Source: Arthrobacter liuii
GTDB taxonomy: Bacteria > Actinomycetota > Actinomycetes > Actinomycetales > Micrococcaceae
Direction of reading: 5' to 3'
Assembly (NCBI RefSeq): GCF_014639275.1
Contig: NZ_BMFW01000033.1
Location: 522 to 39,567, forward strand
DNA: 39,046 bases
Both the position numbers and the translations under genes were made by a program. The notes beneath the pieces are model-generated. The model worked only from the letters and a program-made list of their open reading frames with translations, had not been told where the DNA came from and ran no database searches. Positions 1-7,776 of this stretch are shown here, piece by piece (the stretch's first letter is position 1; every line of letters starts with the position of its first letter).

Positions 1-823
1 ATTTCGGTTCGAAGCCCAGCAGCCGCCGGGCCTTGTCGATGGAGAGCATGGTTTCGTGTTCGCCCAGGTCCTTGACCACTTTCACGTTCGGGTAGACCTC
101 TGCCGCGAGGCTGGAACTGGACCGGCTCATGACCGTGTCCGCGTTGGCGATGACGAATGCCTCGAACCCCGGTTTGCCGTTCTCCAGTGCCCGGAGCACC
201 GCCTGCGCGCCGTCCCGGCCATCGATATAGCCCCAGAGGTTCCATTTGCGCAGCATGGGGTCGGAGTCGAAGGAAGGAAAGGCTTCGTAGTCTTCCGGAT
301 CCATGACGTTGGAGAACCGCAGCCCAACAATGCTCAGCTCCGGGTCCCAGCGCGTCAGCTCGATGGCCATCTGCTCCTCCAGTCGTTTCACGAGCGAATA
401 CGTGGTTTCCGGCCGGGCCGGGTACTCCTCGTCCACCGGGATATAGGGCGGGTCAACCTCGAACGGTGTGCCCAACACCGTCTCACTGGAGGCGTACACC
501 ACCTTCTTGATCCCGGCCCGGCGGGCCGCCTGAAACACGTTATACGTGGAGAGCATGTTGTTCTCAAAGGTCGCCGCGTCAGGCAGGAGACCTGGAGCGG
601 GGACCGCGCCCAGGTGAACGACGGCATCGAAGCCCGTGTGCCGGCGGTCCACGCCCAGGAACGCATCCACAACCTGGCCGTAGTCCCGCAGGTCCACCAC
701 CACAAGACCGGGGCTTCGTTCACCAACCCGGTCCAGATTCAACACCCAGTGCCCCTCCTCCGCAAGCTGCCGCACCACATGCCGGCCCAGCTTGCCGCTT
801 CCACCAGTCACCGCAATCCTCAT
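1..823 (-). CDS. NAD-dependent epimerase/dehydratase family protein (3' end outside window)
   Basis: About 274 residues are visible and the frame is open at base 1, so the C-terminus is missing. The start ATG at 823 follows a GAGGGAG ribosome site. The N-terminus has the extended-SDR dinucleotide motif TGGSGKLG, followed by a VVHLGAV strand. The catalytic Tyr-Lys pair is in YSLVK, preceded by a YASSE serine. These are hallmarks of the extended short-chain dehydrogenase family, which oxidises, epimerises or dehydrates sugars bound to NAD. The substrate cannot be read from sequence. Its position beside a sugar ABC importer and a Gfo/Idh/MocA oxidoreductase suggests a step in the same sugar or sugar-acid pathway. 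A uronate-dehydrogenase-like role is possible but unproven. It runs in the same direction as the importer, 341 bp downstream of the last permease gene. Confidence 0.85.
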   Translation of the reverse strand, partial: MRIAVTGGSGKLGRHVVRQLAEEGHWVLNLDRVGERSPGLVVVDLRDYGQVVDAFLGVDRRHTGFDAVVHLGAVPAPGLLPDAATFENNMLSTYNVFQAARRAGIKKVVYASSETVLGTPFEVDPPYIPVDEEYPARPETTYSLVKRLEEQMAIELTRWDPELSIVGLRFSNVMDPEDYEAFPSFDSDPMLRKWNLWGYIDGRDGAQAVLRALENGKPGFEAFVIANADTVMSRSSSSLAAEVYPNVKVVKDLGEHETMLSIDKARRLLGFEPK

Positions 824-1164
824 TAACGCTCCCTCAACACATTCGACTGTTTCACCACGCGCAGACTCGAAGCCCGCCGTGAGGGATCCTGGCCACGCTG
901 ACCGACCCAGCCACCTCCAAACCAACCTAAACCGGGAGCCGTCCCTGGCGCGTGGCCCTTCCGGTCCTAGGACAGCCAGACCTACCACCGCTCAAAACGT
1001 GGGCCTCCCTTCACCACCGGAGGTGACTGACTTCTCGTCCGGCGACCGGCGGAACTTAAATATGGCAACCATTCATGGCCCGACGGTACTTCCTCGGGGG
1101 ATGGTTAGCTGCGTGAGTCCTGGCTGTGTCTCAAGTCAGCCCTAGAAGGTCGGCCTTCAATGTC
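824..1164. other. Intergenic, importer operon to epimerase
   Basis: There is no convincing gene in these 341 bp. The only coding-length frames lack a ribosome site and have atypical composition. An AT-rich patch near 1055-1065 (CATATTTAAG read leftward) could be a -10 for the epimerase gene, but I see no good -35 at the right spacing. An imperfect inverted repeat, TCACCaCCGGaGGTGA, lies near 1009-1024. It might be a weak terminator or an operator. Confidence 0.4.
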
Positions 1165-1995
1165 TTATTTCTCGGCACCTGCGACCATGCCCTTAATGAA
1201 GTATTTCTGCAGGAACAGGTAGGCGACCAGCACCGGGACGACGGCTATCAAGGATGCTGCCGCTGCGGCTCCGAGGTTGCTGCTTTGTTGAGAGAAGAAG
1301 GAGCCGATGGCCGGGGCGATGGTCTGCACACTGGGCTTTGCCAGCAGGTAGCCGGAGAGTGAGAACTCGTTCCATATCGAGACTCCAGAGAGGATGATCA
1401 CGGTGGCGGTAACAGGCTTGAGTACGGGAAAGATGATGCGGAACAAGATTTGCAGCGTGTTGGCGCCATCCACGGTGGCTGCTTCCTCGATGGATAACGG
1501 CAATGAGCGCATGAACGCGGTATACAGGAAGATCGCCAGTGGAAGATGGCCTGTCACCATAACGGCGATCTCGCCCCAATAGCTGTTGATGGCGTGCAGT
1601 TGGTTCATCATGGTGTAGAGCGGGACCAGGATGCTCAGCGGCGGAACCATGATGAGCCCAACTATTACCAGTGACACCGTTTTGTTGAGGGACGTCAGCC
1701 GGCGGGCCAGCGGGTAAGCTGCCATAGCCCCGAGAAGGCAGACCAGTACGGTGGAGATGACCGTGATCAGAACGCTGTTGCCGACGGCCCGCAGGATATT
1801 GCCCTGATTTAGAGCAGTGAGGAAGTTACCAAAGAATAGGGCGCTCGGCGGTACCAGTTGTGACGACCGGTCGTCGATCGGCTTGAACGCGGTGGTGACA
1901 GCGACGTAGAACGGCACCAGTTGGATGAGGGCGGCCAGCAGCAAGACCACACCGACCATGGCGTTGAACAGGCGGTTGGTGGACAGGTGCATCAT
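1165..1995 (-). CDS. Carbohydrate ABC transporter permease (MalG/CUT1 type)
   Basis: This 276-residue integral membrane protein is one of the two permeases of a binding-protein-dependent sugar importer. Six hydrophobic segments are visible, starting at residues 10-32. The cytoplasmic EAA loop appears as EEAATVDGAN followed by an FRIIFPVLKP stretch, the contact site for the ATPase. The N-terminal VTTAFKP segment after the first helix is typical of MalG-like subunits. The start ATG at 1995 overlaps the TGA of the upstream permease (ATGA), so the two are translationally coupled. No ATPase gene is present nearby. CUT1 systems of actinobacteria commonly share an MsiK-like ATPase encoded elsewhere. 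Its substrate is probably that of the adjacent binding protein. Confidence 0.93.
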   Translation of the reverse strand: MMHLSTNRLFNAMVGVVLLLAALIQLVPFYVAVTTAFKPIDDRSSQLVPPSALFFGNFLTALNQGNILRAVGNSVLITVISTVLVCLLGAMAAYPLARRLTSLNKTVSLVIVGLIMVPPLSILVPLYTMMNQLHAINSYWGEIAVMVTGHLPLAIFLYTAFMRSLPLSIEEAATVDGANTLQILFRIIFPVLKPVTATVIILSGVSIWNEFSLSGYLLAKPSVQTIAPAIGSFFSQQSSNLGAAAAASLIAVVPVLVAYLFLQKYFIKGMVAGAEK

Positions 1996-2951
1996 GCCTC
2001 CAGGCGATGGCGGTTGAGCAGGGAGTTCAGAACCAGGGTGAACAGGACAATCATGAGGAAGAGGACCACTCCCATCGCCGAGGCGTAACCGGCGCTCTGG
2101 TTATCGAAGTAGACAACACCGATGAGGGTGGACACTGAGTTGGTGGAGTAGCCCGGCCCCCCGCCGGTCATCACCTTGATCACATCGAACAATTTGAGGC
2201 CACCAATGAGGTTCAGCACGATGCTGGTGGCGAAGGCCGGCTGGAGCAGCGGCAAGGTGATGTTGGTGAACTGTTTCCAACCGCGTGCCCCGTCCAGCAT
2301 GGAGGCTTCGTAGTATTCGGATGGTATGGATTGCAGCCCGGCCAGGTAGATGATCATTGAGATGCCCACAAATTGCAGCGTGTTGACCGCGACGATTATG
2401 GCTATGGCAGCGGTGGAGTTGCTGAGCCATGCAACCCTGTCCATGCCGAGAGCGGTGACGACGTCATTGAAGGCACCGTTGTTGTAGCCGAACAGCAGGT
2501 AATACATCGTGCCCATGATCACCGGGGATACCAGAACGGGCAGGTAGATGACGGCGCGGGCGGCGTTCCTGCCCCTTAGGGGCCGGTCCAGGGCCATTGC
2601 CAGTCCGAGCCCGAAAACCTGCTGGAAGAGGGTGCTCCCGAGGCCGTAAACCACTGTGTTGGTCAGGACCATGCGAAAGGTGTCGTCAGAAAAAAGACGT
2701 GTGTAGTTGGCCAGGCCCACCATCGCCTTCTCGGGGCTGTAGCCGTCCCAGTTGGTGAAGGACAGGCCCACGCCATTGATCAGCGGGTACACGGTGAAGA
2801 CGGCGAACAGCAGCAGTGCGGGCATATAGAGCAGGTTGACCAGTCCGCCCTTGCGGCGGCGACGGCGGGCAACATGGGGTGGTGTTGTGGCGGGAAGAGG
2901 GCTTGGTTTGGTGATGAGGGTTTCGGCCACGTGTAGTCTCCTGGGTGTCAA
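1992..2951 (-). CDS. Carbohydrate ABC transporter permease (MalF/CUT1 type)
   Basis: This 319-residue membrane protein is the partner permease of the importer. A basic N-terminal tail (RRRRRKGG, about residues 30-37) precedes the first membrane helix, LLYMPALLLFAVFTVYPLI. The periplasmic loop SFTNWDGYSP is characteristic of sugar permeases. The EAA loop reads YYEASMLDGARGWKQF followed by NITLPLLQP. The gene lies 51 bp downstream of the binding-protein gene and overlaps the MalG-like gene by 4 bp, forming an operon in the order binding protein, this permease, second permease. An earlier ATG than the one used is not available in frame. A later start would still keep all the helices. Confidence 0.93.
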   Translation of the reverse strand: MTPRRLHVAETLITKPSPLPATTPPHVARRRRRKGGLVNLLYMPALLLFAVFTVYPLINGVGLSFTNWDGYSPEKAMVGLANYTRLFSDDTFRMVLTNTVVYGLGSTLFQQVFGLGLAMALDRPLRGRNAARAVIYLPVLVSPVIMGTMYYLLFGYNNGAFNDVVTALGMDRVAWLSNSTAAIAIIVAVNTLQFVGISMIIYLAGLQSIPSEYYEASMLDGARGWKQFTNITLPLLQPAFATSIVLNLIGGLKLFDVIKVMTGGGPGYSTNSVSTLIGVVYFDNQSAGYASAMGVVLFLMIVLFTLVLNSLLNRHRLEA

Positions 2952-3002
2952 CTGCGGTGCCGGGAGGAACGGTATTGCGTTCCTCCCGGCGGTGGTGAAG
3001 TG

Positions 3003-4265
3003 TTACTTTCCTTGCCCGTAAAGGCTCTTGAAGTCGCTTTCAACCTGGCCCAGGGCCGCGTCGACACTTGACTGCTTGGTGATGATCGAGTCGGTGGTGG
3101 TGACCATGGTGTTCCACATCCCGTTGGGCAGGTAGACGCGGTCAAAATAGGGCACGAGGGTGGTCTTGGCCTGGGTCATCCATTGGTCGTAGCTGGCCTG
3201 GACGGCACCCATGTTTGCTGTGGCGTTCGTGAGGCCCGGCGCCGAACCGGCTGACTGGGCCAGTTTGGATTCGTTCGCCGGTTCGGCGAGGTAGGCAAGG
3301 TACTTCTTGGCATCCTCAGTGTGGGCGCTCGTCTTGGAGATGCCGTAGGCATTCATCTCGCCGCCCACAAGATAGCTTGGGCCGGAGGTCAGGGACGGAA
3401 TGGGCATGAAGCCCAGGTTCGCCTTCGGGTTGTACTGCAGAGCGTTGTTGATGCGGTTGTTCTGGCTGAAGATGAAGGCGGCTTGGCCTTGAGCCAGCGC
3501 CTGATCCATGTCAGTGGTGGCTGCGGAGGCGTAATCGGGGTTGAAGTATCCTTGGTCCCGCCATTTGGCCACCAAATCCAGCACGGTCTTGTATTTATCG
3601 CCTACAAAGGTGCCGTTCTTCAGCTGCGCCAGCTCGTCCTTCGTGTAGGCCCCGGGGGAGATCCAGTCGGTAAGGTTTCCGGCGGGTCCATTGGCCTTGC
3701 CGGAGACCGTGATAGGTGTGACGCCGTGGGCTTTGACAGCGGCCGCTGCGGTCTCAAAGTCACCCCACGTTTTGATGGTCCCGACGCTGACGCCAGCCTT
3801 GTCCAATACATCCTTGTTATAGATGATGCCGGCGATGTCCGTGTCAATCGGCATCGCGTAGAAGGCACCGGTGCTGTCCTTCATGGCGTCACTGAGGGCA
3901 GGGTTGAAGTTCGTGGCCCAGGCTTCGTTCTGCAGGGGCAACAGGAATTTGCTGTAACGGTCCCGCGACCAGCCGTGTGTCCACCAGATGTCCGGAACGT
4001 TGCCCGAAGCCAGCCGTACCTTCATGTCTTTCTCATAGGTGGTGCTGTTTGGCACCAGATTTATTTTCACGGTGGGGTTCGCCTGTTGGAAGCTGTTTGT
4101 GACTTCTTTAAGCGTGCTGAGCAGCTTGGAGTCCACAGCGAGTCCGGTCTGAACTTCGATACTGCCGTCTCCGCTGCTGCCGGCGGCGTCACCGGACGCG
4201 CCGCAACCAGCCAGTGAAAGGGAAATGACCACACCTGCGGCCAGCAAAGTAAATCCAGACTTCAT
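3003..4265 (-). CDS. Extracellular sugar-binding lipoprotein (ABC transporter, family 1)
   Basis: This 420-residue protein captures the sugar outside the cell and delivers it to the two permeases. The N-terminus is a lipoprotein signal peptide with lipobox LAGC, so Cys21 would be lipidated. The mature part has features of family-1 solute-binding proteins: VRLASGNVPDIWWTHGW, an AMPIDTDIAGIIYNKDVLDK block, and an AAFIFSQNN segment. As the first gene of the leftward operon it is normally the most highly expressed. Its leader carries an 8-bp hairpin and its promoter overlaps a LacI-like operator. The ligand cannot be deduced. The neighbouring oxidoreductase and epimerase suggest a sugar, inositol-like polyol or sugar acid. 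Confidence 0.93.
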   Translation of the reverse strand: MKSGFTLLAAGVVISLSLAGCGASGDAAGSSGDGSIEVQTGLAVDSKLLSTLKEVTNSFQQANPTVKINLVPNSTTYEKDMKVRLASGNVPDIWWTHGWSRDRYSKFLLPLQNEAWATNFNPALSDAMKDSTGAFYAMPIDTDIAGIIYNKDVLDKAGVSVGTIKTWGDFETAAAAVKAHGVTPITVSGKANGPAGNLTDWISPGAYTKDELAQLKNGTFVGDKYKTVLDLVAKWRDQGYFNPDYASAATTDMDQALAQGQAAFIFSQNNRINNALQYNPKANLGFMPIPSLTSGPSYLVGGEMNAYGISKTSAHTEDAKKYLAYLAEPANESKLAQSAGSAPGLTNATANMGAVQASYDQWMTQAKTTLVPYFDRVYLPNGMWNTMVTTTDSIITKQSSVDAALGQVESDFKSLYGQGK

Positions 4266-4295
4266 CGTCGATCCTTACGTAGGTGTCGATACCAC

Positions 4296-4316
4296 CTCCT
4301 CCGAGGGGCGGAGGAG
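4296..4316 (-). promoter_or_regulatory. Leader hairpin of the sugar-binding-protein mRNA
   Basis: CTCCTCCG at 4296-4303 pairs with CGGAGGAG at 4309-4316 around a 5-nt loop, giving an 8-bp perfect stem in the 5' leader of the binding-protein gene. It sits about 30 nt upstream of the start codon. The GGAGGAG arm resembles a Shine-Dalgarno sequence, so the stem could hide a decoy ribosome site or stabilise the mRNA. No T-run follows, so it is not a simple terminator. Confidence 0.4.
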
Positions 4317-4386
4317 AGCGAATGGGCGCATCACGGACAGCGGCATGGCTGGGTGATGTGTGATGTGGGCTACACATCTTCGCTGC

Positions 4387-4415
4387 AATTTACACGTGTA
4401 GCAGAAGCGGCACAA
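4387..4415 (-). promoter_or_regulatory. Promoter of the ABC importer operon
   Basis: Read leftward, TTGTGC (4415-4410) and TAAATT (4392-4387) are separated by exactly 17 nt. This is a good sigma-A-type match. The palindrome TACACGTGTA lies in the spacer and touches the -10 box, the position expected for repression by blocking RNA polymerase. Confidence 0.5.
4391..4400. promoter_or_regulatory. Candidate LacI-family operator TACACGTGTA
   Basis: This is a perfect 10-bp palindrome with the central CG typical of LacI/GalR operators. It overlaps the -10 and spacer of the leftward promoter and lies between divergent transcription units, the right one of which encodes a LacI-family protein. I infer that the repressor at 5784-6836 binds here. 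The outer GCTACAC/GTGTAGC arms may be a second half-site pair. Confidence 0.5.
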
Positions 4416-4568
4416 CACCTTTTCGCATCTGTTTCAAAAGAAGTGTGGTCGGCGTCGCGAGGCTATTGACTCGAGTAGATAAACGTTGCAATACTCCAGG
4501 GAAGGAATGTGTGAACTGCCTCATCCCGGCCGTCGCGTTCCCCCACCCATCCTTAGAAAGGCTTTCCG

Positions 4569-5774
4569 ATGCCCATTTCCCTCGGACTCGTTGGAGCCGG
4601 CCAGTTCGCCGGCCAGTTCGCCAAGCTCTTCAAGCTGCATCCCGGCGTGAACAGCATCGTCGTCACCGATGTGCTGCCGGAACGCGCGACGGCCCTGGTT
4701 GCTCAGGAAAATCTAGACGGAGTCGTCGAGGACTTCGATGCGCTGCTCGCCTCTGATGTGGACGCAGTCGCCATCTTCACCCAACGGTGGACCCACGGTC
4801 CGCTCGTCGTTCAGGCGCTGCGGGCCGGCAAGCACGTTTATTCCGCCGTTCCGATGGCCATTTCGGAAGACGAAATAGCCGCCATCATCGATGCCGTCCG
4901 CGAAACCGGGCTGACCTACATGATGGGCGAAACCAGCTACTACAACCCCGCAACCGTCTATGCCCGCAATAAAAACGCCGCCGGCGCCTTCGGCCGAATC
5001 TTCTACGCAGAGGGCGACTACGTCCACGACATGGACCTCGGCTTCTACGAGGCCTACCAGTACAGCGGTGGCGAAAACTGGAAGAGCACCGCCAGCTACC
5101 CGCCCATGCTGTACCCGACCCACTCAGTGGGCGGAGTGCTCGGCGCACTGCCATCCCATGCTGTCAGCGTCAGCTGCATCGGCGTGAAAGATGACCGAGG
5201 GGACGGTGTCTTCGACAAGGAAATCAGCATGTTCAACAACGACTTCTCCAACGCCACCGCGCTGTTCGAACTCAACGACGGAGGAGCCATGCGCATCAAC
5301 GAAATGCGCAGGGTCGGTTACCCCTCGCACATCCGCGAATCCCGGTTCCGGTACTTCGGCACCGAAGCCAGCATGGAACAGCTCGCCGAAATCAGCGTCT
5401 GGCAGGACAAAGAGAAAGTCACCGACATCTCAGGTGAACTTGCAACCGACGCGACCATGTCCCCCGACGACCCTGCCCTGGCCAACGTTGCTCCCGCCCT
5501 GCGCGCTGCCTTCATTTCCGGCCACGCAGCAGTCCACGACGTCAGCCGGCTGCCCCAAGAGTTGGAAGGAGCACCCAACGGACACGAAGGCAGCCACCAC
5601 TTCCTCGTAGACGATTTCGTCACCGCAGCAAACAAGGGCACCCTTCCCCCGGTGAACGCATGGGTAGCCGCACGCTACACCCTGCCTGGTATCGTGGCGC
5701 ACCGCTCGGCACTGCAGAACGGCGAACGCCTCCCGATCCCCGATTTCGGAGACGCGCCGACCTCTGCGCATTAG
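4569..5774 (+). CDS. Gfo/Idh/MocA family oxidoreductase with a non-canonical EKP site
   Basis: This 401-residue NAD(P)-dependent oxidoreductase is probably cytoplasmic and acts on the imported sugar or derivative. The N-terminal Rossmann fold begins LGLVGAGQFAGQ. The second domain contains MGETSYYNPATVYAR and a HDMDLGFYEAYQYSGGENW stretch. Most family members carry an EKP motif (GKHVYCEKP) whose lysine is catalytic. Here residues 87-95 read GKHVYSAVP, so the lysine is replaced by Val94. The overall pattern matches a known subgroup with SAVP at this point, so it is not obviously dead, but the chemistry must differ. ATG 4569 is preceded by a modest AAAGG ribosome site. The gene ends 9 bp before the LacI gene and is likely co-transcribed with it. 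Confidence 0.85.
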   Translation: MPISLGLVGAGQFAGQFAKLFKLHPGVNSIVVTDVLPERATALVAQENLDGVVEDFDALLASDVDAVAIFTQRWTHGPLVVQALRAGKHVYSAVPMAISEDEIAAIIDAVRETGLTYMMGETSYYNPATVYARNKNAAGAFGRIFYAEGDYVHDMDLGFYEAYQYSGGENWKSTASYPPMLYPTHSVGGVLGALPSHAVSVSCIGVKDDRGDGVFDKEISMFNNDFSNATALFELNDGGAMRINEMRRVGYPSHIRESRFRYFGTEASMEQLAEISVWQDKEKVTDISGELATDATMSPDDPALANVAPALRAAFISGHAAVHDVSRLPQELEGAPNGHEGSHHFLVDDFVTAANKGTLPPVNAWVAARYTLPGIVAHRSALQNGERLPIPDFGDAPTSAH

Positions 5775-5783
5775 CATTTACCC

Positions 5784-6836
5784 ATGACCGAAATAGCCGT
5801 GCAGCCCCCGCGCACCCCCGTGACCCGCAAGGACGTGGCACGGTACGCGGGGGTCAGCACTGCCGTCGTAAGTTACGTAGTGAATTCGGGGCCCAAAAAC
5901 GTCGCCCCGGCCACTGCCGCACGAGTCCTAGACGCCATCCGCATCCTCGGCTACCGTCCCAACGCCGCAGCCCGCGCGCTGAAGCTGGGCTCCACCGAAA
6001 TGCTCGGGCTGGTCCTGCCCGACAACAGCAACCCCTTTTTCGCCGAATTCGCCAGGGAAATTGAAATCGCGGCCGGCAACCACGGTTACGCTCTGCTGCT
6101 GGCCAATTCAAACGGCAACGTCTCCGAGGAACACCGGCACCTTCGCAACCTAGCTTCCCGGCAAGTTGACGGAGTCATTCTTGCCAGCAACTCCATGAAT
6201 GAACCCGTCACGCGGAACATCCTGACCAGCGACCTGCCGACTGTGCTGCTGAACCAAGCGGTGCCCGTGCCCGGCATGGCATCTGTGGGTGCGGACTTCC
6301 GCGCCGGGGCCGCCGACGCGGTGCGGCACCTCATCGGGCACGGGCATACCGAAATCGCGCTGCTAATGGGAGCCGGAACCAGCACCATCACCGACGAGAG
6401 GGAACTGGGCTGGCTCGATGCACTGGCCGAGGCCGGGCTCCCCGAGGGACCTATCGCCCGTGCACCATTCACCCGCGAGGGCGGCTACAGAGGCGGCCAA
6501 CGGTTGGTGCGAGGCGCGCACCGCCCTACCGCGGTGTTCTGCAGCAGCGACCTCCAAGCCATCGGGCTGCTGCGGGCACTGCACGAGGCCGGGCTATCCA
6601 TTCCGGAGGACGTCGCCGTGGTTTCCTTCGACGGCTCTGCTGAATCAATGTACAGCTGGCCTGCTCTTACCACCGTCCGGCAGCCCTTGGCCGACATGGC
6701 AGCAGCGGCGGTGAACGCGGTTCTACCAGCCGGAGGGAAGACGCCGCTTACCCATGAGGTCTTCCCCACCGAACTGATCATTCGCAGATCCTGCGGATGC
6801 GACTCCCTCCCAACTACACCCCAACGTAACGCTTGA
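5784..6836 (+). CDS. LacI-family transcriptional regulator (importer locus)
   Basis: This 350-residue protein is a cytoplasmic sugar-responsive repressor. The N-terminal helix-turn-helix reads TRKDVARYAGVSTAVVSYVV (about residues 14-33), followed by the hinge helix NAAARALKLGS. The periplasmic-binding-protein-like effector domain starts LGLVLPDNSNPFFAEFAREI and ends with an LIIRRSCGC tail. It follows the oxidoreductase gene by 9 bp, so it is probably expressed from the same promoter and would autoregulate through the divergent operator at 4391-4400. The inducer is unknown and is expected to be the ABC-transported sugar or a metabolite of it. Confidence 0.93.
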   Translation: MTEIAVQPPRTPVTRKDVARYAGVSTAVVSYVVNSGPKNVAPATAARVLDAIRILGYRPNAAARALKLGSTEMLGLVLPDNSNPFFAEFAREIEIAAGNHGYALLLANSNGNVSEEHRHLRNLASRQVDGVILASNSMNEPVTRNILTSDLPTVLLNQAVPVPGMASVGADFRAGAADAVRHLIGHGHTEIALLMGAGTSTITDERELGWLDALAEAGLPEGPIARAPFTREGGYRGGQRLVRGAHRPTAVFCSSDLQAIGLLRALHEAGLSIPEDVAVVSFDGSAESMYSWPALTTVRQPLADMAAAAVNAVLPAGGKTPLTHEVFPTELIIRRSCGCDSLPTTPQRNA

Positions 6837-6944
6837 GCGCTGTTTGACCGTATCTATAATGTCGGCTGCTAAACCATGAAGTAGGAGCAGCTCCAAACGC
6901 GCATGGAGAATGAGGTTATCGCAGCATCAGCGAAGGCCACCTAA
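6833..6944 (+). promoter_or_regulatory. Orphan promoter with a 13-codon open frame
   Basis: TTGAGC (6833-6838) and a perfect TATAAT (6855-6860) are separated by 16 nt. TAGGAG at 6882-6887 precedes ATG 6903, which opens a frame of only 13 codons ending at 6944. No gene follows. This looks like the retained 5' end of a deleted gene, or possibly a leader peptide or small RNA start. It lies between the LacI gene and the left repeat. Confidence 0.35.
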
Positions 6945-7131
6945 TAAATCACTGTGTCTCTTTCCCTCAGGCCTTGCGCCAAATTGGACTACACCCGAAC
7001 CTGACGCGGGGCTACGGGCCACGCGCGCCAGAGTGGTCCCGGTTTTCTTCTTCCCTGCCACGTTGGGCATGGAACGCCTAGCTCCAACCTGACACTGAGC
7101 CCCGCTCTGACTGCCAGCCGACAAGGCAGAC

Positions 7132-7158
7132 GAGGGTGTGGACAGTGTCCACACCCTC
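7132..7158. terminator. 27-bp near-perfect palindrome, possible bidirectional terminator
   Basis: Thirteen-base arms GAGGGTGTGGACA and TGTCCACACCCTC flank a single G. Transcribed rightward it gives a strong hairpin followed by TTT. It is the first palindrome of the left repeat, and its counterpart at 18236 lies directly behind the operon's last gene. The TGTCCACA core also resembles an actinobacterial DnaA box, so a protein-binding role cannot be excluded. Confidence 0.45.
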
Positions 7159-7502
7159 TTTGGTAGGACCAACGTCGCTGTCGGTCCCGCGGAGCATGCT
7201 TCGAACCACTTCCCGGTCCGCCTTTTTGCGCATTCGCTAACAGTCATGTTGTTCCCAATCCCCCGGCACGTGAATAGGTGTAGGCCACACCGGGTCTACC
7301 CGACGCAACCGGAACGAGGAACCACCAGAACCCAGTCACAGCAGGCAGCAGGCCATCAGCCAGGGACTTGAACCCGCCCCCACACACCTGAATAGGCCTC
7401 GCGGCGACCAGGCCACAGCCCGCGACCCAACTCGTCAGATAACGCGACCGAAAGCTTTGTCAACACGTCAAAGCAAGATCGCCCCTGACGAGGCGATCTG
7501 TC

Positions 7503-7530
7503 GTGCCCGAGGTGGGACTCGAACTACATT
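7503..7530 (-). pseudogene. tRNA 3'-end-like relic (left copy)
   Basis: Read leftward, this has a T-arm/acceptor-like stretch containing TTCGAGTCCCACCTCGGGCA, as at the 3' end of a tRNA. The T-stem does not pair properly, no CCA follows, and no anticodon or D arm is present beside it. An equivalent relic lies in the right repeat. It is therefore a fragment, not a functional tRNA. Such fragments often mark old integration sites. Confidence 0.4.
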
Positions 7531-7616
7531 CCAGCCCCTGCAAACACTGGGAACCCGGGAAAACATGCGGAATCCTACCCAGTCCGAAGGCCTTTCGGCC
7601 CAGTACGAGACGAAAA

Positions 7617-7635
7617 GTGTGCACATTGTCCACAC
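7617..7635 (-). terminator. Second palindrome of the left repeat (Doc-relic terminator)
   Basis: GTGTGCACA and TGTCCACAC flank one T, with one mismatch in the arms. Read leftward the hairpin is followed by TTTT. It lies 24 bp past the stop of the truncated Doc gene, exactly as the intact palindrome does at 18718-18736, so it is probably the old terminator of a doc operon. Confidence 0.45.
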
Positions 7636-7659
7636 CCCCTTTCGGGGGCGCTGGAGGAC

Positions 7660-7776
7660 CTACCGGGGCACCAGATGCTCGGAAATCTTGGCGGCAGAGT
7701 CCAGCAAGTCGATACTCTCCGCGGCGACTTCGACGACGAGGTCGAAGCCTTCATCCGTAGGGAAGTCATGCCGGTA
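7660..7776 (-). pseudogene. Truncated Doc (Fic-family) toxin, C-terminal 38 residues only
   Basis: The frame from the YRH codons at 7776 to the stop at 7660 matches the last part of the intact toxin at 18761-19129. Both have DEGFDLVV near the start and end in HLVPR, with SIDLLDSAA between. The N-terminal two thirds, including the Fic motif, and the antitoxin gene are missing. Upstream sequence switches abruptly to a different decayed gene, so this is a breakpoint in the repeat. Confidence 0.75.

Larger units (their letters stand above)
4266..4568. promoter_or_regulatory. Divergent control region of the ABC operon and the oxidoreductase/LacI pair
   Basis: This 303-bp stretch separates the leftward importer operon from the rightward oxidoreductase gene. 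It contains a leftward promoter, a LacI-like palindrome and a leader hairpin, each listed separately. A wider inverted repeat, GCTACAC at 4369-4375 and GTGTAGC at 4396-4402, brackets the core palindrome. GATGTG (4362-4367) and CACATC (4373-4378) form a second small inverted repeat. This clustering suggests two repressor-binding positions controlling both directions. A rightward promoter was not clearly identified. Confidence 0.55.
7125..7776. repeat. Left copy of the ~0.65-kb direct repeat (partner at 18225-18879)
   Basis: This copy and 18225-18879 align in the same orientation at an offset of 11,100-11,101 bp. Comparing 7441-7500 with 18541-18600 by eye, 52 of 60 bases agree, with no gap. 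Both copies start with a GTGTGGAC/GTCCACAC palindrome. Both carry a tRNA-3'-end-like relic and a second palindrome about 481 bp after the first, then the 3' end of a Doc toxin gene read leftward. Homology stops at about 7776, inside the toxin. The two copies bracket the sugar-acid operon. Apart from the toxin tail it is probably non-coding. Confidence 0.8.

Noticed and set aside
7503..7530. Functional tRNA gene
   Set aside because: T-stem does not pair, and there is no CCA, anticodon or D arm. It is kept only as a relic.
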